Positions 43,587 to 52,847 of a stretch of DNA of 64,000 nucleotides are shown piece after piece. The notes below the pieces were generated by a model. That model was not told where the DNA came from and made no database searches. It saw only the letters and a list, made by a program, of their open reading frames with translations. This DNA is from CAYUQT01 sp964596165 (GTDB lineage: Bacteria > Planctomycetota > Phycisphaerae > UBA1845 > JAFGLZ01), in NCBI GenBank assembly GCA_964596165.1, contig CAZQTW010000014.1, positions 1 to 64,000 on the forward strand. The letters are read 5' to 3'. The stretch's first letter is position 1. Each line of letters opens with the position of its first letter. A program made the translations under genes and the position numbers.

Positions 43587-44567
43587 ATGACGCGCGGACG
43601 CCATCGTTCAGCAACCAGGCCGATCTATAACCACCGGTCCGTGGTGCCCCTCGGTGCGAGGCTCGCTACCGCGGTGGCACTTGCCGGGTCCGTCTTGCTG
43701 CCCTTTAAGGCGGCGCCCGCTCAGACGGCCGAAGACGGGTATCGCCCCAAGCTGTGCGTCGGACTTTACGCGTGGGTTCAGGACCGCGGCAAGAAGGGGA
43801 CGAACCTTTGGGACGATCTCGACGCCGTGTTCGGTGAAGTCCGTGCGGCGGGCTTCAACGCCGTCGAAGGGTTCCTCGGTGATTTCTTCGGCGATGACGC
43901 GCGGGCCGAACGGACGCGTCAACTTGCGGCCAAACATCAAATCACGTTGGCGGGGCTGTACCACGGCGGGAAATTTTACGAGGAAGAGGCCGGCAAGAAG
44001 GCTATTGCCTCCATTCTCGAAATGGCCGGACGTGCCAAGGCATCGCCCAACCCTTTCATCGACGTGAATCCGGATCCGTTGCCGGGGGGGGCGAAGAAGT
44101 CCGACGAGCAACTCGCCATCCAGGTTCGGTTGCTGAACGAATTGGGCAAGCAACTGGCGGAAATGGGCATGCAGCTCGTCATTCACCAGCACGCGCCGGA
44201 GATTCACCACAACGCCCGTGAACATCGCTACAACGTCCAACACGTCGACCCTGCCTTCGTCGGGTTTTGCATCGATCCGGACTGGTTCAAGCGCGGCGGA
44301 TGTGATCCCGTGGAGCTGACCAAGGCGACCGGCCGCAAGATCAAGGCGGTTCACCTTCGCAACGGCAAGGATGGCGTCTGGCTGGAAACCCTCGGGCCGG
44401 GTGACGTGGACTACGAGGCCATCGCGAAATACCTGCGAGAGATCAAGTTCACCGGATGGCTTTCGCTCGAACTGGCCGTGGAGCCGCGCACCAAGGTCAC
44501 GCGCGGCATCGTGGAGAATCACCGCCTCGGGCGCGAGTATCTCGAGTCGGTTTTTCTCGGCAAGTAG
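43587..44567 (+). CDS. Exported sugar phosphate isomerase/epimerase-like TIM barrel
   Basis: 326 residues from ATG 43587 (GGAGG 8 bases upstream). A long basic leader and hydrophobic helix (residues about 22-42, ending A-A-P-A-Q) give a signal peptide. The barrel has G-F-N-A-V-E-G-F-L-G, A-G-L-Y-H-G-G, V-I-H-Q-H-A-P-E (metal ligand region), F-C-I-D-P-D-W and L-S-L-E-L-A-V-E. Related to the protein at 39889-40752 by fold but not close. Probably acts on a sugar outside the cytoplasm; substrate unknown. Confidence 0.85.
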   Translation: MTRGRHRSATRPIYNHRSVVPLGARLATAVALAGSVLLPFKAAPAQTAEDGYRPKLCVGLYAWVQDRGKKGTNLWDDLDAVFGEVRAAGFNAVEGFLGDFFGDDARAERTRQLAAKHQITLAGLYHGGKFYEEEAGKKAIASILEMAGRAKASPNPFIDVNPDPLPGGAKKSDEQLAIQVRLLNELGKQLAEMGMQLVIHQHAPEIHHNAREHRYNVQHVDPAFVGFCIDPDWFKRGGCDPVELTKATGRKIKAVHLRNGKDGVWLETLGPGDVDYEAIAKYLREIKFTGWLSLELAVEPRTKVTRGIVENHRLGREYLESVFLGK

Positions 44568-44584
44568 CGATTCCGTGAGGTCTG

Positions 44585-45355
44585 TCACCTGGAGGTTGGC
44601 TGTCCGGGCGGGCGAAGCAGGACCACGGCCAGCCGGCGATCCGTGCGGTACGGATCGCCGCCGCCGTTGCGGCCTTCCGACTGCGGCTGAAAGCCGTCGA
44701 GCCACTCCATACCGGCAAGGAAGCCGGTTTCCCGCAGATCCCGTACGAGCTTATCCCGTTCGGCGTCAACATCCGCTGCGACGTGGTGCGTGATCTGCCC
44801 CGTCGTTCTGCTGACTTCCACCGACGTGTCATACGTTGCGGATCCGATCCAGAGCGGCTGTCCCAGGTCATCCTTGACGGCCGACTGCCAGAAGCGGACG
44901 TGATGTCGCCGTCGCGGATCATGTCCCACCGGTTGCTCGAAGGCCTTGTCCTCCTTGCGCCCCCACACGTAGAGGTTGCTGACCGGCGCATGAGGGTAGG
45001 GACGGCGCAGGACGACTCCCTCGGCCATTCGCACGGCGCTCTCCGGCGTGATCGGATCGGCCGAATACCACCCCGCAGCCAACATGGCCTTTGTGAGTTC
45101 AACGTCGGTGCCGATGATGGCGACGTTCAGAGGATCGCCCTGAATGCCGCTATGCGTGTAGGCGTGACGCGGCACATCCTGGAGTGCGGGATGGAGCGAC
45201 CGCGTGTGCCACCGCCACCAGCCCGGCATCGCGACGTACGCGAACAGCAGATAGACGAGGACCGCCAGTGCGACGGCCCTGAAGCTGTATCGGATCCTTG
45301 AACGGTGGCGACTCCTTCCGTTCGATTGGGCCGTTCTGTGGCGGACATCGCTCAT
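44585..45355 (-). CDS. LssY C-terminal domain protein
   Basis: 256 residues from ATG 45355. A basic N-terminus and one membrane helix (residues about 27-46, V-Y-L-L-F-A-Y-V-A) precede an LssY-C domain with its signature region D-P-L-N-V-A-I-I-G-T, A-M-L-A-A-G-W and W-G-R-K-E-D. The domain probably sits in the periplasm. LssY domains are found alone or fused to PAP2/DedA proteins and have no established activity. It follows the beta-galactosidase gene at 49 bases on the same strand, so co-transcription is likely. Confidence 0.82.
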   Translation of the reverse strand: MSDVRHRTAQSNGRSRHRSRIRYSFRAVALAVLVYLLFAYVAMPGWWRWHTRSLHPALQDVPRHAYTHSGIQGDPLNVAIIGTDVELTKAMLAAGWYSADPITPESAVRMAEGVVLRRPYPHAPVSNLYVWGRKEDKAFEQPVGHDPRRRHHVRFWQSAVKDDLGQPLWIGSATYDTSVEVSRTTGQITHHVAADVDAERDKLVRDLRETGFLAGMEWLDGFQPQSEGRNGGGDPYRTDRRLAVVLLRPPGQPTSR

Positions 45356-45404
45356 CAGCCATCCCGCGCCGGCCGGCGGGCCGATGACCTGCCGGCGCCC
45401 AACC

Positions 45405-48400
45405 CTAATCAGGCAGTCGGATCTTGCTCAATTCCTTAGGCAAATCCTTGCTCGCATCAAAGGCTCGCATGCGGAAGCGATAGGAGTGCGCCGCCGGTTT
45501 GATGCGGTATTCCTCATGCGGCAGAGCGCCCCAACTGTCGTCACCGCCGACACCCATCTGTTTCAGGTCGAGGTTGATCGTCACGAAGTCTTGATGCGGG
45601 ATCTGGTAGGGGTGCTTCATGCCCTCCAGGTCTTCGGTCTTGTACGGTAAGGCATTGACGCTCAACCGTGGCATGCCGACCGCCAGCAGGCCTACTCCCT
45701 TTCCGCCCGTCAGCGCCATCCAACGGACGTCGACCTTATTGCCCGATTCGCCGGGTTCCGAATAGTCCGCGAAGAACTGGTCGTCGACCTTTCCCGAATA
45801 CAGTCCGACGCGGGCATCGTCGCGGTCACAATACGTTTCGTGCGGACCTCGGCCGAACCAACTCACCGTATCCAAGCCGGCCGCCGGTGCCGAGGCCATC
45901 TGCATCCCGAACCTCGGCAATTCCGGCAGGTTCTTCGGGCCGGGCGCGAATCTGCCTTCGACCACGACATCGCCTGATCCAAAGAAACGGTACGTCATCT
46001 GGTAGGTGGACTCCACCGCCGGCAGGTCCGCGGCCACGTTGACCTCAACCTCCTGGGCGGACACCTCTCTCACGCCCGCATCCTTGAGCTTCCACTCTCT
46101 ACCCGCGTGACGCCAGATGCCCAGACGCCTGGGCATATCGTTGCCTCGGTCGTTGTCGATGGGGGCCCGCCAGAAGTGTGGCCGCAACGGGGCGCCGATC
46201 AATTCCGTTCCCTTGTACTGCCAGGAGGTCAGCAACCCCGACGTCATATCCAGCGTCCACACGGTCTCGCCGGCGGTGATCGTCGTTTGGTCACCCTTCC
46301 GTTCCAGCCTGACCGGGGGCATCTCGGCTGTCGCCCGCACTTTTGCAGGGACCTCGATCGGCAGCTTGAACTGTTCCCACGCCTGCTCGAAGCCCTGCTT
46401 GGCCCATGGCGTGTCTTGCTTCAATCGGAACGATAGGTCCAGGAAATACTCCACGCCGGGTTCGGGTGAAATGGCCTTGAAGGGCACTTGAATCACCTTG
46501 CTTTCGCGAGGGGCCAACTTCAGATCGTCGAGTCGGCCCTCCTGGATGACTCTGTCGTCGGCCATGATCCGCCATAGGCAGATCAGCAGATCCTCCAGGT
46601 GGGTGAAGTCGTGCCAGTTCTTGATCTCGATCTTTCCTTGTGCCGGATCGACCGGTTTGGCGTGCACGTACTGATAGCACTTTTTCACCTGGTACAGCCC
46701 CGGATGGGGAGCGCGATCCGGACTCACCAGGCCGTTGCAGCAGAAGTTGTCGTCGCTGGGCGTGCCCGGAGGTCCGAAACAGCCCCCGTAAGCCCAGAAG
46801 TAACCTCTTTCTGCTCCGGGTCCTGTCCATGAGCCGGACGGCTTGGAATCCCTGATGTCCGCATGGAGGACCAACGCGTCTTTCTCCTGCTTGTCCGGGT
46901 TCGAGATTTCCTTTTCATTCAGCGCGCGACCGTAAATGCGTACGTCGCGAATGAGTGCATTGGAGAACCGCGTGGGATGCTCAGGGTCAATTCCGATCCC
47001 GAGCGGGAAGCGATTCGTAGCGATCTTGCCGTCGAATGCCTTGGCCTCTCCCTTCTTGCCGTCGATGTAGACGCGGACCTCGCGGCCGTCGAATACCCCC
47101 GTCAGCCGGTGCCATTGGCCGTACCACTCCTTCGGCAACGACGCCGCGGCGGTGATCCTCTCGCCCGATGCTCGCGATCGGACAAAGAATTCCACCTTCT
47201 GGCCCGCCTGCTTGATTCCGTACTGGCTGTCTCCCTTGGCCACATAGGGAGCGGCGTAGGACGGCTTCAATGGTTTGACGCACACCTCGACGGTCAACGG
47301 CCCGGTCACGTCGAAACGAGGGTCGGGCGGAAACAGGGCGTAGCCACGCGTCATCTCACCGTCTGCCAGTTCGCCGTGGAACAACCCTTCCATGCCGTTG
47401 GGTCCGTGGTCCTTGATGACGTATCGCGGGGGCAAGGGCTTGCGGAGACCCTGATCCACCCAGTCCCAGACGAACGCGCCCTGGAGGTGCTTCTTGGAAT
47501 AGATGAGCTCCCAGTACTTCCACATGTTGCCCGACGAGTTGCCCATTGCGTGGGCGTACTCGCACAGGATGTACGGTCGCGTTTGCGGCTTGCTCGCGTA
47601 TTCCGCCAACTGGTGCGGCCGCGCGTACATCGGGCAGACAATGTCTGTCGCCGGGTCCAGTTCCGCCCGTTCATAGTGGACAGGCCGGCTCGGATCGCGC
47701 TCCTTGATCCACTTCGACGTCGCCTGAAAATTCGGTCCGAAGCCGGCCTCGTTGCCCAGCGACCAGATGATGACCGACGGATGGTTTTTGTCCCGCTCGA
47801 CCATGCGGATCGTACGATCCATGTGAGCGGCGAGCCATTCCGGCTTCTTCGCCAGCGATGCCGGCCCATAGCCCATGCCGTGCGATTCAATGTTGGCCTC
47901 GTCGATCAGATAGATGCCGTAGCGATCGCACAGGTCGTACCAGATGGGCTGGTTGGGGTAATGGCACGTGCGGACCGCATTAAGATTGTGCTGCTTCATG
48001 AGCAGGATGTCCTTGATCATGGAATCGACGGTGATCGCCTGGCCACGATCCGGCTCGTGCTCGTGACGGTTGGTGCCCTTGAGCAGGACCGCGCGGCCAT
48101 TGACCAGCAGCTCTCCGTCCTTGATTCGGACGGTACGAAACCCGACATTGCAGGGTATGACTTCGGTCACCTTGCCATTTCCGTCCTGGAGCGTCAGGAG
48201 GAGCCTGTAGAGGACGGGATGCTCGGCGGACCACTTGGCCGGGTCTTCCACCTTCGCCGTGAAATCCAAAGCCGTTTCCTTGCCGGCTTCGACGGTTACC
48301 GACTGCGACAACGGTGCAAAGACCGCTTTACCCGCAGCGTTCTCGAGCGAGAGTGCCAGCGTCACGGACGAGGACTCGCCTCCCCAATTGCGGACCCATG

Positions 48401-49193
48401 CCCTTACGCGTAGCTCCGCATCGCGGTACTGATCGTCCAGATCCGTGCTGACCTGAAAATCGCGAATGTGTGTGTTCGGCGCGGCGAACAGTGAAACGTC
48501 ACGGAAGATTCCGCTGATTTTCCAGAAGTCTTGATCCTCAAGGTAAGAGCCGTCCGACCAGCGATAGACCTCGACGGCCAGTGAGTTTTCACCGTCCTTG
48601 ACATGCGGCGTAATGTTGAAGTCGGCCGTCGTGCGGCTGTCTTTGCCCATCCCAACCTTCTGACCGTTGACCCACACGTAATAGGCCGATGCGACGCCCT
48701 CAAACCGCAGGAAAACCTGCCGGCCCTTCCAGGCCTCCGGGAGGATGAACCTTGTGCGGTACGAGCCCACGGGGTTGTCGTCCGCGGGGACAAACGGAGG
48801 TTTGGCGGGGAATGGATAGGGAACATTCGTGTAGATCGGTACGCCGTAACCCTGGGTCTCCATGTTGGCCGGTACCGGAATGGTCTTCCACCCCCTGTCG
48901 TCGAAGTCGGAGCGGAAAAAATCCGTCGGCCGATCCGAAGGCTTCGGGACCCAATGGAACTTCCACTGACCGTTGAGCGAGAGGAAGTAGGGCGATCCCG
49001 CGGGTTCTCCCTGTCGGGCCGAGGCCTCATCGGCGTAGATGATCCTCACGGCCGTCGGGGCTTCCTTATTGATGCTGGTGATTTGGGGGTTCTCCCAATC
49101 AGGCCGCGGCTCAGCCGCCATGGTCGAGTCGGCCAGCTTGGATGCGATGCTCAGGAGAATGATTCCGGTTTGTAATCGATGCAAGTCGGTCAT
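45405..49193 (-). CDS. GH2 beta-galactosidase (LacZ type) with LamG insertion
   Basis: 1262 residues from ATG 49193 (GAGGAA upstream), beginning with a signal-like segment (I-I-L-L-S-I-A-S). Standard LacZ order: sugar-binding jelly roll (N-G-Q-W-K-F), immunoglobulin-like domain, TIM barrel with N-R-H-E-H-E-P-D, the acid/base Glu in S-L-G-N-E-A-G (about residue 480) and the nucleophile Glu in L-C-E-Y-A-H-A-M-G-N (about 545). Residues about 620-765 are an inserted concanavalin/LamG-type domain (E-V-C-V-K-P-L, V-R-I-Y-G-R-A-L-N-E-K-E-I), then Ig-like domain and Bgal-small-N. About 240 residues longer than E. coli LacZ because of the insertion. Likely periplasmic or surface galactosidase. Confidence 0.92.
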   Translation of the reverse strand: MTDLHRLQTGIILLSIASKLADSTMAAEPRPDWENPQITSINKEAPTAVRIIYADEASARQGEPAGSPYFLSLNGQWKFHWVPKPSDRPTDFFRSDFDDRGWKTIPVPANMETQGYGVPIYTNVPYPFPAKPPFVPADDNPVGSYRTRFILPEAWKGRQVFLRFEGVASAYYVWVNGQKVGMGKDSRTTADFNITPHVKDGENSLAVEVYRWSDGSYLEDQDFWKISGIFRDVSLFAAPNTHIRDFQVSTDLDDQYRDAELRVRAWVRNWGGESSSVTLALSLENAAGKAVFAPLSQSVTVEAGKETALDFTAKVEDPAKWSAEHPVLYRLLLTLQDGNGKVTEVIPCNVGFRTVRIKDGELLVNGRAVLLKGTNRHEHEPDRGQAITVDSMIKDILLMKQHNLNAVRTCHYPNQPIWYDLCDRYGIYLIDEANIESHGMGYGPASLAKKPEWLAAHMDRTIRMVERDKNHPSVIIWSLGNEAGFGPNFQATSKWIKERDPSRPVHYERAELDPATDIVCPMYARPHQLAEYASKPQTRPYILCEYAHAMGNSSGNMWKYWELIYSKKHLQGAFVWDWVDQGLRKPLPPRYVIKDHGPNGMEGLFHGELADGEMTRGYALFPPDPRFDVTGPLTVEVCVKPLKPSYAAPYVAKGDSQYGIKQAGQKVEFFVRSRASGERITAAASLPKEWYGQWHRLTGVFDGREVRVYIDGKKGEAKAFDGKIATNRFPLGIGIDPEHPTRFSNALIRDVRIYGRALNEKEISNPDKQEKDALVLHADIRDSKPSGSWTGPGAERGYFWAYGGCFGPPGTPSDDNFCCNGLVSPDRAPHPGLYQVKKCYQYVHAKPVDPAQGKIEIKNWHDFTHLEDLLICLWRIMADDRVIQEGRLDDLKLAPRESKVIQVPFKAISPEPGVEYFLDLSFRLKQDTPWAKQGFEQAWEQFKLPIEVPAKVRATAEMPPVRLERKGDQTTITAGETVWTLDMTSGLLTSWQYKGTELIGAPLRPHFWRAPIDNDRGNDMPRRLGIWRHAGREWKLKDAGVREVSAQEVEVNVAADLPAVESTYQMTYRFFGSGDVVVEGRFAPGPKNLPELPRFGMQMASAPAAGLDTVSWFGRGPHETYCDRDDARVGLYSGKVDDQFFADYSEPGESGNKVDVRWMALTGGKGVGLLAVGMPRLSVNALPYKTEDLEGMKHPYQIPHQDFVTINLDLKQMGVGGDDSWGALPHEEYRIKPAAHSYRFRMRAFDASKDLPKELSKIRLPD

Positions 49194-49347
49194 GGACGTT
49201 CCTCTTCGACGGAGTTGTACGTTTGCGTTGGCCGGCAAGGCCGGCGCCCGATTCGCATCAAGGTACCTGAGTCCCTCGGAACTGAAAAGGGCCAGCAGCC
49301 TTACGTGGAGCCCCACCATACCAAGGCATTCCGAAACGTCTTTCCGC

Positions 49348-49375
49348 TTGACACGCACCGGCGACTAATTATCAT
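49348..49375 (+). promoter_or_regulatory. Predicted sigma70-type promoter of the catabolic operon
   Basis: Perfect TTGACA (49348-49353), 16-base spacer and TATCAT (49370-49375, five of six), followed by TATAAT at 49375-49380. The predicted transcript has a leader of about 160 bases before ATG 49544. Confidence 0.6.
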
Positions 49376-49425
49376 ATAATATGCTATATTCCAGCGGGCG
49401 GATTGAGGGGCCCGGACGGTGGTGC

Positions 49426-49442
49426 CGGTCTTTGCAAGACCG
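49426..49442 (+). promoter_or_regulatory. Leader RNA hairpin of the catabolic operon
   Basis: CGGTCTT (49426-49432) and AAGACCG (49436-49442) form a perfect 7-bp stem with a TGC triloop, followed by a small CCCC-GT-GGGG structure at about 49458-49467. Position between promoter and first gene suggests mRNA stability or control; no known riboswitch recognised. Confidence 0.4.
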
Positions 49443-49543
49443 TGGAAAGTCGTCCTATCCCCGTGGGGTCGCAATCGATACTATCACCGGCCTGAGGTGA
49501 TGTGTTTTGTTTGGGTCCAAGGACACGCGAGGAAACGCCAGCC

Positions 49544-50527
49544 ATGATCAAGGTCGCCATTACCGACTACACATTCGACACGCTCGACATCGAGAGGGGC
49601 ATTCTCGAACCGCTCGGCTGTAAGGTTGTGGGTCGTCGGTGCAAGACGCCGGCGGAGCTGATCGAGCTGACTTCGGATGCGGATCACGTCATCACGCAGT
49701 TTGCCCCGGTGAATGCCGAGGTCGTCAAGGCGATGACCAAGGCCCGGGTGATTGTTCGCTACGGCATCGGCGTCGACAACGTCGACCTCGAGGCGGCTCG
49801 GGAAAAGGGAATTCCGGTCTGCAACGTGCCGGATTACTGTATCGACGAAGTGGCGGATCACACCCTGGCGTTCATCCTGGCATCCACGCGGGGTATTGTT
49901 CCGAACGATGCCACCATCCGCAAGGGAAAGTGGGGGCTGGCGGTCGCATTGCCCGCCATGAAGACACTGCGCGATCTGACCGTCGGCGTCATCGGGTTCG
50001 GGCGGATCGGTCGTGAGGTTGTCCGACGGCTCGTCGCGTTCAAGTGTTGCGTGCTGGTTCGCGATCCGGTGGTGTCGGCTTCGGAGATCCAACGGGAGGG
50101 CGGAAAGCCGGCCGAACTGGACCGCCTTCTTGCCGAAAGCGACGTCATCACGCTTCACTGCCCTTCGGTCCCCGAAGCGCGCGGCATCATCAACCGGCAG
50201 ACCATCGCGAAGATGAAGCGGGGGGCGATACTTGTCAACGTGGGACGGGGCACGCTCGCCGATTCCGCCGCGATTGTCGAGGCGCTGGAATCGGGCCATC
50301 TGGGCGGCGTGGCCGTCGACGTCTGGGACCCGGAGCCGATTCCGGCGAACAGCCCGTTGCTCACGAGGGACAACGTGGTCGTCAGCGCTCACATTGCATC
50401 GGCCAGTGCGAAGGCCGTTCAGAAACTTCGCGAGTCGGCGGCGAACATCGCTGCCTGCTCGGTCAGGGGTGAGCCGCTGCCGAACATCGTCAATGGCGTG
50501 ACGCCCCGCGCCGGTCGGAAAGAATAG
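49544..50527 (+). CDS. D-2-hydroxyacid dehydrogenase (phosphoglycerate dehydrogenase-like)
   Basis: 327 residues from ATG 49544 (GAGGAAA upstream). NAD-binding G-V-I-G-F-G-R-I-G (about residues 147-155), catalytic Arg in N-V-G-R-G, Glu in W-D-P-E-P and His in S-A-H-I-A-S make the complete R-E-H triad. It lacks the ACT/regulatory domain of biosynthetic SerA, fitting a catabolic short form that reduces or oxidises a 2-oxo/2-hydroxy acid with NAD(P)H. First gene of the operon; the sugar-acid context suggests a glyoxylate/hydroxypyruvate or 2-keto-sugar-acid substrate. Confidence 0.88.
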   Translation: MIKVAITDYTFDTLDIERGILEPLGCKVVGRRCKTPAELIELTSDADHVITQFAPVNAEVVKAMTKARVIVRYGIGVDNVDLEAAREKGIPVCNVPDYCIDEVADHTLAFILASTRGIVPNDATIRKGKWGLAVALPAMKTLRDLTVGVIGFGRIGREVVRRLVAFKCCVLVRDPVVSASEIQREGGKPAELDRLLAESDVITLHCPSVPEARGIINRQTIAKMKRGAILVNVGRGTLADSAAIVEALESGHLGGVAVDVWDPEPIPANSPLLTRDNVVVSAHIASASAKAVQKLRESAANIAACSVRGEPLPNIVNGVTPRAGRKE

Positions 50528-50601
50528 AGGAGTCCCCTGTTTCGATGCGGCTCACAGATTGCTCTGTCAAGAAGGACTTGGACAACGAAGGTGGGGCGGC
50601 G

Positions 50602-51663
50602 ATGACCGGACGAGTATCCGTTGGGAATCTCCGAGCCTTTTGCATCGAGGCCTTCTGCAGGGTCGGCATGCGAGAAGCCGACGCGCGGACGGCCGCCGAC
50701 GTTCTGGTGACGACCGACGTCCTGGGCGTGTTCACGCACGGCACGCGCAACCTGCCGAAGTATCTCCGGCGACTGCGTGCGGGGGGGCTGGACCCCAAGG
50801 CGATGCCGGAGATCGTTCGCGAAGGACCTGCATGGGCTATCGTCGACGGCCATGCGGCCATGGCGATGGTCACCGCGTGCAAGGCGATGGAGACCGCGAT
50901 CGCCAAGGCTCGGACGAGCGGTCTGGCTTACGTGGGTGCGCGAAACAGCGGCCACTTCGGTGCGGCGGGCTACTACGCGCTGATGGCGGCCCGCAACGGG
51001 ATGATCGGGCTGTCGATGAGCAACGACGTCCCCAGCATGACCGCACCCGGCGCGCGCGGGCACGTCTTGGGCACCAATCCGCTGGCCGTGGCGATCCCGG
51101 CGGGCAAGGAGCATCCGATCCTGCTCGACATTGCCATGAGCACCGTGGCGGGCAGCAAGGTCTACGCCGCGGTGAGTCAGGGCAAGCCGATCCCCAACAC
51201 GTGGATCGTTGACGCCGATGGAATACCGACAACCGACGGGTCCGCCTATCCGCACAAGGGTTCCATGCTTCCGATGGCCGGCCACAAGGGCTACGGCCTC
51301 GCCTTGCTGGTCGAAGTGCTGTCGTCGCTTCTTAGCGGGGCACGATGCCGATTCGAGGTCGGCAGCTGGATCTTCGACGACCCATCGGTACCAACCGGGC
51401 ATGGCCACGCCTTCCTCGCTTTTGACATCGGCGCCATCGCGGGACCGGACCTGTTCAAGGATCGGGCCGACCGGATGATCCGAGAGATTCGCGAAGCGCC
51501 CAAGGCCAAAGGCTCGGATCGCATCTTCCTGCCCGGCGAGATGGAGTTCGAAAAGATGCAGGACGCCACGGCGAATGGGATTCCGCTTCCACAGGAAGTC
51601 GTGGACGGCCTGGTGGCCGTGGCGGATGAACTGGGGTTGAACAAGGCGCTCGTGAGCGGTTGA
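50602..51663 (+). CDS. Malate/L-lactate dehydrogenase (Ldh2/YiaK-type) oxidoreductase
   Basis: 353 residues from ATG 50602 (GAAGGTGGGG upstream). Matches the type 2 malate/lactate dehydrogenase family: T-H-G-T-R-N-L near residue 50, A-R-N-S-G-H-F-G-A-A-G-Y-Y with the catalytic His near 115, N-P-L-A-V-A-I-P near 155 and G-H-K-G-Y-G-L-A near 230. Members include YiaK (2,3-diketo-L-gulonate reductase), ureidoglycolate and delta1-piperideine-2-carboxylate reductases. In this operon oxidation of a 2-hydroxy sugar acid or reduction of a diketo acid is plausible. It is the second dehydrogenase in the operon, 74 bases after the first. Confidence 0.88.
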   Translation: MTGRVSVGNLRAFCIEAFCRVGMREADARTAADVLVTTDVLGVFTHGTRNLPKYLRRLRAGGLDPKAMPEIVREGPAWAIVDGHAAMAMVTACKAMETAIAKARTSGLAYVGARNSGHFGAAGYYALMAARNGMIGLSMSNDVPSMTAPGARGHVLGTNPLAVAIPAGKEHPILLDIAMSTVAGSKVYAAVSQGKPIPNTWIVDADGIPTTDGSAYPHKGSMLPMAGHKGYGLALLVEVLSSLLSGARCRFEVGSWIFDDPSVPTGHGHAFLAFDIGAIAGPDLFKDRADRMIREIREAPKAKGSDRIFLPGEMEFEKMQDATANGIPLPQEVVDGLVAVADELGLNKALVSG

Positions 51664-51747
51664 TTGCGACGTCGCAAGGGTGATGGGACCTCTTTCCGAA
51701 CGAAGCCGGAGCCCCCGGATTCGACACGTGGTTGTGGGGGTGACGAC

Positions 51748-52764
51748 ATGACTCCGAAAAAGAAAGCAGTCTTCTTCGGCGAGCTGTTGATGCGGTTGGG
51801 CACGAAGCAGTACGAACGGTTCGTCCAGGCCGACGAGTTTGACGTGGGATTCACCGGCGCCGAAGCCAACGCCGCGGTTGTGCTCGCGAACTTCGGAATG
51901 GAGGCGTATCTCGTCTCGAGCGTACCGGATCACGAGATCGGCCAGGCGTGCGTCAACCACATGCGCCGATTCGGCCTGAATACCGACTTCATCCAGCGAG
52001 CGGGAAAACGGCTGGGCATCTTCTACCTGGAAACCGGTGCGTCGCAGCGGCCGTCGAAGGTCATTTACGACCGCGCGGGCAGCTCCATTACGGAACTGAA
52101 GGTGGGCGATCTGGACTGGGATGCGATCTTGGCGGGCAAGGACTGGTTCCACTTTTGCGGAACGGCTCCCGCGCTGGCCGACACCGTGGCCGAGGTGGTT
52201 CAAGACGCCTGCCAACGGGCCAAGAAGGCCGGGCTGACAGTGAGCTGCGATCTGAACTACCGCCGGATGCTCTGGCCGCCCGACAAGGCCGGACGTGTCA
52301 TGACGCGGCTGATGGAGTGGGTCGATGTGCTCATCGCCAACGAGGAGCACAGCCGGGAGATCTTGGGTGTCGAGCCCAAGGCGGTCGCGTCCGGTGCCGA
52401 CCGCGACGAGGATGTGGCGCATCAGCTCTGTGCCCGCTTTGGCCTGAAATACGCGGCCATCACGTCTCGGACGGGGCAGTCATCGTCCGACACGGCTTGG
52501 TCGGCGGTTTTGTGTGGGGCGGGGGCGTGCCACCGGAGCAAGGAATACCGGATCCATGTGGTGGATCGCGTCGGTGCGGGCGATGCCTTCTCCGGCGGGC
52601 TGATCTATGGGCTTCTATCGGGCATGACGCCGCAAGAGACAGTTGAGCTGGCCGTTGCCGTGTCCTGCCTTAAGCATACGGTTCATGGCGATTTCAACCA
52701 CGTGTCACTCGACGAGGTTCGCGCGCTCCTGGCGGGTCAAGGCCTCGGAAGGGTGCAGCGATAG
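51748..52764 (+). CDS. 2-keto-3-deoxygluconate kinase-like PfkB sugar kinase
   Basis: 338 residues from ATG 51748 (GGGGGTGA upstream). Ribokinase/PfkB fold: F-F-G-E-L-L-M-R-L at the start, V-G-F-T-G-A-E-A-N-A-A-V for sugar binding, and the C-terminal D-R-V-G-A-G-D-A-F-S-G-G motif with the catalytic Asp. N-Y-R-R-M-L-W-P (near 167) is typical of KDG kinases. Converts 2-keto-3-deoxygluconate (or the galactonate epimer) to the 6-phosphate, which the next gene's aldolase would split. Kinase-aldolase adjacency supports the assignment. Confidence 0.88.
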   Translation: MTPKKKAVFFGELLMRLGTKQYERFVQADEFDVGFTGAEANAAVVLANFGMEAYLVSSVPDHEIGQACVNHMRRFGLNTDFIQRAGKRLGIFYLETGASQRPSKVIYDRAGSSITELKVGDLDWDAILAGKDWFHFCGTAPALADTVAEVVQDACQRAKKAGLTVSCDLNYRRMLWPPDKAGRVMTRLMEWVDVLIANEEHSREILGVEPKAVASGADRDEDVAHQLCARFGLKYAAITSRTGQSSSDTAWSAVLCGAGACHRSKEYRIHVVDRVGAGDAFSGGLIYGLLSGMTPQETVELAVAVSCLKHTVHGDFNHVSLDEVRALLAGQGLGRVQR

Positions 52765-52777
52765 CTACCGGAGAGTG

Positions 52778-52816
52778 CGGGGCCCCAGGATCGGGCGGGT
52801 GTACCGGTGGGCCCCG
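52778..52816 (+). promoter_or_regulatory. Intercistronic hairpin between KDG kinase and KDPG aldolase
   Basis: CGGGGCCC (52778-52785) and GGGCCCCG (52809-52816) form a perfect 8-bp stem with a 23-base loop, just ahead of the aldolase ribosome binding site (AAAGGGG). No U-tract, so mRNA processing or stability is more likely than termination. Confidence 0.35.
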
Positions 52817-52847
52817 GATTTGTGCCCTCCAAGAAAGGGGATCATTG

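Larger units (their letters stand above)
49194..49543. other. Divergent regulatory region and catabolic operon leader
   Basis: 350 bases between lacZ-like and the hydroxyacid dehydrogenase gene. It holds the operon promoter (49348-49375), an AT-rich tract (49367-49390) that contrasts with the GC-rich surroundings, and leader hairpins. No gene seen. Confidence 0.5.

Noticed and set aside
46863..48413. Plus-strand frame of about 516 codons inside the beta-galactosidase
   Set aside because: Antisense shadow; the minus-strand gene has intact LacZ catalytic residues.
50419..52422. Long minus-strand frame across the Ldh2-type and KDG kinase genes
   Set aside because: Overlaps three well-supported genes of the operon and has no recognisable motif or ribosome binding site.
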